From positions 11,462,530-11,526,529 of the forward strand of contig CAXKWD010000006.1 of assembly GCA_964059195.1 (NCBI GenBank): 64,000 nucleotides of DNA, given 5' to 3'. Source of the DNA: Ectobius pallidus. Its lineage: Eukaryota; Arthropoda; Insecta; Blattodea; Ectobiidae. Below the pieces are notes generated by a model that saw nothing but the letters and a program-made list of their open reading frames with translations, was not told the DNA's origin and ran no database searches. Numbering within the stretch: position 1 is the first letter of the stretch; each line of letters starts with the position of its first letter. Made by a program: the position numbers and the translations under genes. This document shows, in pieces, positions 56,003 to 64,000 of this stretch.

Positions 56003-56619
56003 TCTATATTAATAAAAGGAAGTGTCTGTCTGTCTGTCTGTCTGTCCACGATGCCCAGCGAAATCTACTGAACGCAGAGATCTGATATTTTAAACATAGA
56101 TGGACTAAAGGGTCGGAATGTGCACCTCGAAGCCGGAATTTTAATTTTCGCTTTCGTTCGTGCGTTATGAGTGAAAAACGGGCAGAAAACGTGTATTTAT
56201 TCAGTTTTCGAAGCATGAGTTTTCAGTAATACAAATCAATTACACTAGGCTTTGGCTATTTTTGTCATTCCTTCGACATAAAAGCATCGCGATTTTTTGA
56301 ATGTTGTAGCTCACGCTGGTCGATTCATTTGTTTTTAATGTCAAGGCACGCAAACGTAATATGAAATTTTCAACCTACACCGAAGAGGATTATTATTATT
56401 ATTATTATTATTATAGGGATAATCAATATTAGCCTAAATATGGGGTATTCTGGGCCAAGGAAATCGAATCTGAGGTCGCTTTTACCAGGCGACGCTATCT
56501 AATCGTGGTATGTAGTCCACGTGATTTAGGTGTTAATAAATATAATGATTTAACTATTATGCTCTTAATTTTTAATTTTTGAAATAATTATCGCGGGCGA
56601 AGCCGCGGGCACATGCTAG
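56003..56619 (+). mobile_element. Non-autonomous Helitron, full length
   Basis: Starts TCTATATTAATAAAAGGAAG, a (CTGT)n run, and ends with the hairpin CGCGGGCGAAGCCGCGGGC, ACATG, CTAG, followed by T. 617 bp, inserted between A and T. It includes an (ATT)n tract near 56390. Same family as the two copies at 1-756; no Rep/helicase. Confidence 0.88.
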
Positions 56620-56789
56620 TTTACAATATTCGTATAAATAAATGGTGCTTAAATATGGATTCTATCATGAAACAGGGTAGGCATTTTGACAATGTTGAAA
56701 AAAATAGTTGCAGGCCGTGCACTAGGTCCATCCTACTCAACTCACTAATGGGACCCGCCTGGGAAGGAGGGGTTTAGGGTGAGGAAACA

Positions 56790-57062
56790 GTGAGACATCT
56801 AGCGATGGAATTTGATCTACTAGCATCTATTATGCAAAAAGTAAAATGGGGAAAAAATACATTATTTAATCCTCCTTTCTTCTCTTCTTGTTTTCCTTTT
56901 CCTCCTTCTTCCTCCTTTCACTCACCTTCTCTTCACCTTGTACCAACCTATATGGGATCTATTCCTAACTGTAAATTTTACGCACCAACCACTACTCGAA
57001 CATGGGACCACTAGCATCATAACTAGCAGCCTAAACCACTTTGCCACGAGTGATTGCTGAGT
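56790..57062 (-). mobile_element. tRNA-derived SINE, copy 2
   Basis: Minus strand: GTGGCAAAGTGGTTTAGGCT (box A), TGGTCCCATGTTCGAGTAG (box B), then a body shared with copies at 39780 and 62731, ending in a purine-rich AAGGAGGAAGAAGGAGG tract. A further segment to about 56700 (GGGACCCGCCTGGGAAGG) also occurs near 39270, so the family may have a longer 3' part. Confidence 0.75.
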
Positions 57063-58083
57063 GATGAAGGGAAAATTCATCTAGCCTATTTTAAGTTTAG
57101 AGAGCATTAATACATGAGAAATAGCCGTTTTGTTACAAGGGCCCTTTTGTTAACACTACTGGTAAAGAGAATAATGATTGCATTGTATTGTATTTTGATA
57201 TAGTGACGGGTCATTTTCGTAACATTGTATCGTAATTAGCGCATATGATTAAGGGCACAATTGTGAGTTGCAGTGCCGGCATTGAGCCAGGGTAAAGGCA
57301 CATGACTGGGAGGCCAGGGGAAGTAGGGAAAGTGGACCGGCAGGCAAGATGGACAGACCTTGCTACTGCATGAGCTAAAACTATCCATGGTAAAATCCCA
57401 TTGGCACGGACCAATTCTTTAGAACAGAGATTCTCTTCATAAAACACTTATATCACACAAATTTTGTTATAGACAGATGTGTGGAGAGGAGATGTTGTTT
57501 TGGCAAATGATTTGGTCTGACCCCCCCCCCTAATTGATACACTTTCTTTTATATCACAATCTAGCGAAAACTTCCTTGTTCGCCACCATTTTTCTGTCCT
57601 CGTGATTGGACGTTGGAGGTGTGACGTCATGTTGCTAAACAGTCTGACAAACCTACAAAGGTACAAGCCACTAGCTGCTCGTAAGAAATGGTAACCTCGT
57701 GCTATTCAGTAACTAACATAACTAACATAAACGTTCCTAACCTAACAGAACAGCAGAGCTTGGCTGGTGCGTTTCATAAAATCGTCTGCTGTGACTACGG
57801 TATATACAAGGAGAACAATTGGCCACAATGCCTCGCTCATAAACAAAAAAACATCACACAGTCTGTGGAAATGTGAATATCGCGTGAGTGCGTCTGCGCC
57901 ATTGGGATTATGCCCTATCTTTCGCCGACGGTGGTTATGGTGTTGGCAGCATTGTCCAATGCAATCAAAATAAACTGAATGATTATAGCGGGCCAGTCAG
58001 TCTTGCGACTGCATAACCTGCACTGCAACATCCGGTGAATTCCATGCAGTGTGCTAAAGAAGACCCAAACTTACCTTCACTAT
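57063..58083. other. Upstream flank, no gene seen
   Basis: More GC-rich than the introns in places. It could hold the Gcn5 5' UTR exon or promoter, but I cannot identify a donor with confidence. Confidence 0.3.
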
Positions 58084-58560
58084 AGTATATCCCAAATAAG
58101 TTTGATCCTGTTCAAAACAAAGGGGGAGGTGAACTCAAAGAAAGTTCGTGGAAAATTCGCATCATGTGACATAACGTGATTGGTTAATGTCATTAGCATG
58201 CCCCATTACCACGGTGTGGCTTGCTAGTGGAGAAGTAGTGTTCGTAAGTTCATGCAACAATAATATCAACATTTACACGTGAAATTACAAACTCTCACTG
58301 GCATCGTCATCATTATAGCATATCAAATAGCAAACAAAACATAAAGGAGTCATTGTTCAAGACGACCCTGCAGGACATCCACGCATATCTTACACCTCTC
58401 TCCGTACTCGTATTTCCCTCTCATGTATATTTGTTCAAGATAGAGATGAAGTGAGTTGTCCCGATGATGACATGCGTTCTCACGTGCGGACTATGCGGAC
58501 TATGATGTGCCTCTTTGTTTTGAACAGAATCAAACTTACTTACTTGGGATATAATGTAGT
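58084..58560. repeat. Inverted repeat pair, about 42-bp arms
   Basis: ATATCCCAAATAAGTTTGAT, CCTGTTCAAAACAAAG at 58088 faces CTTTGTTTTGAACAGAATCA, AACTTACTTACTTGGGATAT near 58514-58555. Probably the ends of a small DNA element of about 0.48 kb. Confidence 0.6.
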
Positions 58561-59932
58561 TCACAATGTTTACGTCACAAACATTGGCGAAAGATACATT
58601 TATGACGCGCACCGGCGAAGCTCCACCTGCTCTCGCCCGCCCGCTTGTTTTCCCTGCTGACCCTCGCTTCCGAGCCAATGCGCACACTACTGCTTGCTTC
58701 CCCTACATCTCCTATCACAGCTATGTACTTGCTCAGTGCCGATACTGCAGCTCACTGTACACTGTAGCCTTTGTCAAATACGTATGAAGCATGTTAAATT
58801 AAGACTGCAACACAAAATAAAACAAATATTGGTAAAAGATTTATGCCGCACACCAGGCAAGATCTGCCCGCTGGTTCCTTCCCCTTGCTTCCAAGCCTGC
58901 GCATGCACCTCACTATTGTACCATGGCTCCTTGACAGTTGTAACAATGTTTTATGAAAGGTGTGGAAGGGTCACCGCCGTCTCGAGAATTACACTGCCTG
59001 TCCATTGCTTTATTTTAACATGGAGTTCAGAGTATTGTTAAATTGCCAAATTTCTCCAGTAGAGGCGACACAGTTCACACCCAGATAGCATGAAATTCCA
59101 GCATATTTCAGTTTCCGAGTTTATACTTCAGAGGGCAACACAGAGCATACGGTAATGTAAAGGGTATTGCAGCTGGGTGTGGTAGGTGCTGCCATCTGTA
59201 ATGTCGCCGCGTACGCAAAATTAGCCGTATAGGATAGGCAGTGTATACACGAGTAATACAGTCTAGAAGGCAGTGGGAAGGGTAAAAAGCTTCTGCATTT
59301 AGTTAAATAATGATAGGTAAATTCTAGGTCAGTGACAGGTTTTGTTAGGTTAGCAACATTATGTTAGTTTAGGAGCAATATACTGAATAGCGCGAGGTTT
59401 ATTATGTCTCACATTGAATCTCTTCTGCGACAAAACCCTAAACCCCACCTTCCCAGTTTGTCGATTCCCATAACCGGGCGGAGAATTGTCGAGGCTTTAA
59501 GAACACACTAGCAGGCCATGTCCAAACAAATGGTTCTAACCTAGAAGTGTAAACGCAATATTTTTCTCCCAGGCTTATGTTCACATAATAAATATGAATA
59601 TGCATGCATGTTCTTCACACAAGTAAATATAAGGTAAGGTAAATATATGCCAGTTCACCCTGGAAGTTACTTTAATTTCTACTAAAAGTAGCAAAGTGTC
59701 AAATTCTTGCATCCACCTTACCTCCTAACAGCCGAAGCAATATACTACTGAGTTTCTTCCCAAAAGTTCTTAAACGTAACAAACGGATTTTCTATACGTC
59801 AACACTATTATATGTCACTCCTGCAAGCCTAAAGTGTCTTAATTTCTTAAAAAAGAACGAAACGCTGACAGCGACGGTAGCCAATTCTCGCCAGTCGCCA
59901 ACTTGTGTTCTGTCTTCTGTGTCGCCAATAGC
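58561..59932. other. Upstream flank, no gene seen
   Basis: A duplicated pyrimidine-rich block: CCCTCGCTTCCGAGCCAATG (near 58661) resembles CCCCTTGCTTCCAAGCCTGC (near 58881), each followed by CGCA and CACTA. No coding recognised; a possible site for the missing 5' UTR exon. Confidence 0.3.
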
Positions 59933-60298
59933 CTAGGGTTGAGCGTCGATGATCGATGTTCTCTACATCGACCTTAATTTTTGCTACATCGATGTTTCTC
60001 CCAGACATCGATGTTTTAAAATATTTACAGTACTAAAATAAGATTAATAGGCCTACCTTGGTTCTAAGATATAATTTTATTTACAACAGCTTAATTTCGC
60101 AAAACATCGATTTTTACATCAATAGTTTTCATGGAAATATTTCAGTTTATATATGAATTTTGCCTAATTTTCTGAAAACTTTTTTTAAAAATATACATCG
60201 ATGTTATCAGGTCGATTTTATCGTCACATCGATCGTTACCGCCGATTTTAACATCGATGGTGGACATCGATGTTTTAACTATCGATGCTCATCCCTAG
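59933..60298. mobile_element. hAT-like MITE dense in ACATCGATGT palindromes
   Basis: CTAGGGTTGAGCGTCGATG at the left and CATCGATGCTCATCCCTAG... (inverse CTAGGGATGAGCATCGATA) at the right. At least ten CATCGATG/ATCGATG words occur over 366 bp, many fully palindromic. TAGGG(A/T)TGAGCATCGAT ends resemble hAT MITEs; I could not define an 8-bp duplication. Confidence 0.65.
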
Positions 60299-60424
60299 TC
60301 GCGCCAGAGATGGGGAAAAGTTCTTGTAACTGTTATGACCTGTTACATATAATCATATCATATATATGTTACATATATTATATCAAAATCAAAAGTAACG
60401 TTTACCAAAGCTCCTCCCTTACTT

Positions 60425-60798
60425 ACTAATGGCAATAGACAATCCCTAAGCAAGCTAAAGGAATATTATCTATTTTATGAAACCCGGAGGTTCAATGCCG
60501 CGCTTACCTGAGCCCGCCATTCAACCCTATTCTGTGCTAACTCCATCCAACCAATCCTACTTCCTACTTCCTACTTCCATTAAGTGAAATCTATCCTAAT
60601 ATTGTCTTCCACCTACGACTAGGTCTTCCAAGTGGTCTTTTCCCTCCGGGTCTCCCAGTCAATTCTCCCCATGTACACAACATGTCCAGCCCATTTCATC
60701 CTCCGTGATTTAATTACCCTTACTACATCCGGTGACGAGTACGCAGGTTATGAAGCTTATTGTTATGCAGTTTTCTTCAGTCCCCATTTTCATCTGTC
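60425..60798 (-). mobile_element. Non-LTR retrotransposon 3' end
   Basis: Minus strand reads MKWAGHVVYMGRIDWETRRE and, with stops, ..W.ELAQNR..WR..V..ALN: the WAGHV.RM.......GRP.G.R..GRPR.RW ...LAQDR..WR C-terminal motif common in arthropod non-LTR ORFs. It is followed by a tail with CGGCATTGAACCTCCGGGTT, also found inside AT-rich repeat copy C. Cut at 60799 by the Harbinger-like element. Confidence 0.7.
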
Positions 60799-61420
60799 TT
60801 AGGGTACGTCCAAGATGCACGCTGGTAAAAGCAGGTAGTCAGATTCAGCTTCTCCGCGCCGACTTTCAGACTCCGAGCGGCAGATAGGATGTGGCCATTA
60901 TGCAAGCAGTTGTCAGCGCAGAGTCGACACTAAATTTCGATTGTTGAACACCGCCTGCGTTGTTTATATTTACAAATCCCCGATTTTTATAAAGATAAAG
61001 ATGAAGAATTTCGACAGCCATGGGCACCCATACCCGGAGGTGGGGGGGGGGCGTAAGGGAAAAATGTGTATTAATTATTATTATAGTCAGGTGTTTTTCT
61101 TTTAAGACAATTATTTGAAGGTCAGTTAAGACATAAAAAGTTTGCAGAAGTTTTACTAAATCGACAACATGGAAGCAGAACCCACAGTGGATTAGGAAAG
61201 GGGGTCCAGGGGGTTTGGACCCCCAAAAGTGAAGCCTAAAATTCTATATTTGTATTTAAAAAATAAAATATTTATTTAATTAAACAAGATTTGTTGGTGT
61301 GTCAAATATGATATAGCAGTTATTTTCTTTTCATAACATAATGCGTAGGTCTATTATGTCCACTGTTCCATGTGTTATTCAGCTTTTCTTATAAATAGTA
61401 ATAATTATTATAACTTAGGT

Positions 61421-61828
61421 AACAGTTTCTTGTTTAAGTTGCCATGTCTTAGAGTATAGTAAACAAATTGGCTAACTAGTTTTTCAGTGCTAAAATAGCG
61501 TAAAATGTGATTTTCATTAGTTCAATATTTAAAAATTTCCCGGGGGTGGACACTCAACTTAGGAAATATTTTCTTGTTTAGATTGACATGCCTTAGAGTA
61601 TGGTAAACAAATTCCCTAACTAGTTTTTGAGTGCTAAAATAGCGTAAAAAGTGATTTCATTAATTGAGTACCGGTATTTAAACATTTTCCGGGGGTAATT
61701 ATTTCTTATTTACATTGGCATGTCTTCGAGTGTGGTAATCAACTTTCCTAACTAGTTTTTCTGTGCTAAAATAGCGTAAAATGTGATTTTCATTAGTTCA
61801 ATATTTAAAAATTTTCTGGGGATGGACC
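61421..61828. repeat. Tandem array, three units of about 135-140 bp
   Basis: Each unit has TTCTTGTTTA(A/G)(G)TTG, CATGTCTTAGAGTATGGTAA, AACTAGTTTTT and TGCTAAAATAGCGTAAAA, then TTTAAAAATTTTC(C/T)GGGG. Units begin near 61429, 61570 and 61699. Non-coding, moderately diverged. Confidence 0.85.
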
Positions 61829-62154
61829 CCCGACCCCCTTTTTGGGGCGTATTCCAAACCCCCCCGGCACTTTCGACCCTCCCCGCAGTTATTTTCTGGC
61901 TACGTCATTGTTGCACTTTATATTATTAATATCCCTAGTAGCACACTTCGTTGGCCTAACGGAGTGATTTGGTTGGCATGGTTGGGATATGTTGGGAAAA
62001 CGTTCGTTCTAATTTCCTCGGTTAGCCCAATGTACGTTTCCGTTGCGTCATGCGCTAAGTCCTACCGTTGGGGTTATGACGTTGGCCCATCGCGGGGGCT
62101 CCCTTTCTGTATTTGCATTCTGCAATTAGGTATAAGTTCTATGTAATTACATAT

Positions 62155-62273
62155 GCACAAATGTGCGCATTTCTCTCATTATTATATATCCACAATTGAC
62201 GAAGCCATGTATTTTACAATACCACTGGTGAATAAATATCTTATCTTATCTTATCTTATCTTACCGTTGGGAT
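62155..62273 (+). mobile_element. Non-LTR retrotransposon tail ending in (TTATC)n
   Basis: TGACGAAGCCATGTATTTTA, ACTGGTGAATAAATA then ATCTTATCTTATCTTATCTT: a 3' untranslated end with AATAAA and a pentamer tail instead of poly-A. Confidence 0.6.
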
Positions 62274-62730
62274 TATGATTGCTGGCCCAACAATAAATTT
62301 CGTTGTAATGTGATCGCATTTATGTTAAAATTAAAAAGTGTTGAAATAACATTATAAGCGTTAAATTTTCATTTCCTATAAAATAAAACAATTTTAATTC
62401 ATTAATTATTCGAGCTCTTTGTGCGCGTTACATGCTAAATCTCCACCTCTTCCTGCCAAGTCTTCGGCAATTTCCGGCGTAGTTCGGGCCATCACGAAGA
62501 CATGAAGATACAACAGTTATTCGCCATTTTGATATGTTGAAGAATCGGAATGGTGTTTTTACTTCTATTAATATTAGGGCTCTTTATTTGTTCTCTGAAA
62601 ATAACGTTATCATATATTCACATCAAATATTCGAAATTCGAGATGTATATCCTTCTTACTATTTATCATGTATTACACATCTCTGTAGTAAATAGGCTAG
62701 AAGAATTCTCGATTTTTATTTCAACCAACA

Positions 62731-62915
62731 CTAATAGCGTAGTGGTTAAAGCGATAGACTATAACGCTAGCGGTTCCGAGATCGAATCCCCATAGGTGCG
62801 AATTTTATACGATAGGAATAGGTAGGTAGGTAGGGTGAAGGAGAGAAGGGAGTTAATAGGGAAAAGAGGAGAAAAGGGATGAAAGGGAAAATAAAAAATT
62901 AAATTTCGTGTGCTT
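62731..62915 (+). mobile_element. tRNA-derived SINE, copy 3
   Basis: TAGCGTAGTGGTTAAAGCG (box A), GTTCCGAGATCGAATCCCC (box B), then a purine-rich GTAGGTAGGTAGG and GAAAAGAGGAGAAAAGGG body. This copy keeps the clearest pol III boxes of the three. A real tRNA is excluded because the acceptor stem does not close. Confidence 0.75.
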
Positions 62916-63254
62916 CTAGTATTTCCGCCAGATGTCTCTGCGCTGCGTAGTAGTTCCACCATTACCTAATAGATGTCTCTCAACTGTTGGGATTTTGTTG
63001 TATATTGGTTGGCTACAGTTGGCAGTTGGTTGGATAAAACGCTCCTTTGCAACCGAACCCCGACGGACATTCATAACCGTTGACCAACGAAACATGGCGA
63101 TCATTCCCCAACATTGGCCCAACGATCTGTGCTACTAGGGATAATGTTACAAAGTGGCCCAAGAAGTTAAAGCGACAAAAATATATTAATTTAAAAAATT
63201 GCCCCTTCCTAGAAAATATCATATTGGCACCCTTGTCGACAGCCAATTAGTTTG

Positions 63255-63368
63255 GTGGTGAGCAATGAAGTTTGAGGGGGGTGAGTCATGAAGTTTGGGG
63301 GGTGAGTCTTGAAGTTTGGGGGGTGAGTCATGAAGTTGGGGGGTGAGTCATGAAGTTTGGGGGTGGGC
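63255..63368 (+). repeat. Minisatellite, about five units of 23-24 bp
   Basis: Unit GTGAGTCATGAAGTTTGGGGG, with one variant GTGAGTCTTGAAG. Purine-rich on the plus strand with G runs of five to seven, which could form G-quadruplexes. Confidence 0.9.
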
Positions 63369-63666
63369 ACCCCTGATTAAGTTGAGCTTTTGATATAAAA
63401 TCCTCGATATCCATCGTAACAGAATGAAAAACACTCAACACATGAACGAAAATCAACAGTCAGAGCGGCAGGTTGTCTGAAACCAGAATGAAGAAATCAT
63501 TCCGGTAAAAATCGGAGTCAGATTGCCAGTACGCAGAAAGTCTGCGCGCAGGTGCATTATGGCCAGTCCCGTTTAGCAACAAATGAATTTACGCACGCCG
63601 ACTCAGCGCCGATCGGCACCGACTGTCTGACTCAGAAAACCAGCGTGCATCTTGGACGTACCCTTA

Positions 63667-64000
63667 GGTTCAAATAATTTCTTAAGAACCCTGTTAGGAT
63701 ATCTTATTCTTGTCTCATCCAAGGGCGGATCCAAAACTTACTGAAGGGTGGGCCAACGTAAACAAAATTTTCCAATTACTGGGAGTGTGGGGGCATGCAA
63801 TATCCCAATAAAAGGGGAGTCTAGGGGTCCTCCCCCAGGATTTTTAAAAAAATGGTAGGCTACAAAATTATGACTTTTTAGGTCCTCTGGATGGTTCCAC
63901 CAGACTCTCTTTTTGCTCAGAGTTTTTGTTCTGTTAAGAAATTTGTCAGTTTTACATATTGCATAAAAGTTAATATCTTTTCTTGATGTGCGTGCATTGA
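63667..64000. other. Right edge, repeat-like DNA
   Basis: May continue the retrotransposon tail cut at 60799. 63740-63850 has a G-rich/C-rich inverted style (GGGGAGTCTAGGGGTCCTCC) also seen near 61195 and 61830. No gene recognised. Confidence 0.35.

Larger units (their letters stand above)
61933..63140. mobile_element. Nested TIR element, CCCTAGTAGCACA ends
   Basis: CCCTAGTAGCACACTTCGTTGG pairs imperfectly with the right end (CAACGATCTGTGCTACTAGGG, given as CCAACGATC and TGTGCTACTAGGG). Near both ends there are multiple TTGG/CCAA words (GTTGGCCTAACGG, CCCAACATTGGCCCAACG). AT-type flank. Contains a retrotransposon tail and SINE copy 3. Confidence 0.65.
60802..63663. mobile_element. Harbinger-like DNA transposon, 2.9 kb, non-autonomous
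   Basis: GGGTACGTCCAAGATGCACG at the left is the exact inverse of the right end; both are flanked by TTA (60799-60801, 63664-63666). Subterminal words (CAGATTC/CAGACTCCGAGCGGC, CGCCGACTCAGCGCC) recur near both ends. No transposase. It carries nested tandem repeats, a SINE, a retrotransposon tail and another TIR element. Confidence 0.85.

Noticed and set aside
58421..58687. Arg/Gly/Ala-rich frame near CCCGCCCGC as a possible 5' exon of Gcn5
   Set aside because: No matching donor, and the Gcn5 initiator Met is already well supported in exon 1.
61421..61828. Interpretation of three regularly spaced units as a CRISPR array
   Set aside because: Units are contiguous with no unique spacers, lie within a eukaryotic transposon and have diverged by point changes.
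62731..62800. Possible tRNA gene
   Set aside because: Pol III box A and B words are present but acceptor and anticodon stems do not close, and the same sequence recurs with a SINE body at 39.8 and 57.0 kb.

Overview
The window is animal nuclear DNA, almost certainly from an insect with a large, repeat-filled genome. A hemimetabolous insect such as a cockroach would fit, but that is inference from repeat style and intron size. There is no bacterial-type gene organisation. Nearly all the open frames in the window are chance frames, transposon remnants or single exons.

One clear host gene dominates. Twelve coding exons on the minus strand, from about 52.0 kb down to 8.1 kb, join with consistent splice sites and reading phases. 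They encode 737 residues of a GCN5/PCAF (KAT2) histone acetyltransferase: initiator Met, PCAF homology region, full acetyltransferase domain with catalytic Glu, and the linker after it. The first coding exon has a splice acceptor just upstream of its ATG, so a 5' untranslated exon must lie above 52.03 kb. No exon for the C-terminal bromodomain was found below 8.1 kb, so the gene probably runs off the left edge. Intron 1 is 17.5 kb and the others are 1.1 to 3.6 kb; all are filled with mobile elements.

Intron 1 also carries a three-exon MADF/BESS-type gene on the same strand (41.7 to 38.3 kb). It has no visible ATG and has an in-frame stop. A plus-strand fragment of a Harbinger transposase lies next to it at 37.1 kb. 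Harbinger elements usually encode both a transposase and a DNA-binding partner, so the two may be remnants of one transposon.

Region by region: 1-8 kb has Helitrons, a non-LTR retrotransposon split by a hAT MITE with a perfect 8-bp duplication, and a 4-kb Harbinger-like element. 8-25 kb holds Gcn5 exons 12 to 6, three copies of an AT-rich repeat, Penelope-like (PLE) fragments, a piggyBac-type MITE, a Helitron and several mariners. 25-35 kb holds exons 5 to 2, a solo LTR inside a mariner, and a three-level transposon nest. 35-52 kb (intron 1) holds the MADF/Harbinger region, a 3-kb long-TIR element and two head-to-head PLE copies. 52-64 kb, upstream of the first coding exon, holds a near-intact reverse transcriptase, a Helitron, SINEs, a hAT-like MITE full of CATCGATG words and a 2.9-kb Harbinger-like element.

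The most unusual signals are hammerhead-ribozyme-like cores at PLE 3' ends, two of them in a 102-bp inverted repeat flanked by a 12-bp target duplication. Others are repeated fold-back mariner derivatives, an exon-12 'mini-copy' that keeps only its two splice edges, and the paired MADF/Harbinger remnants.
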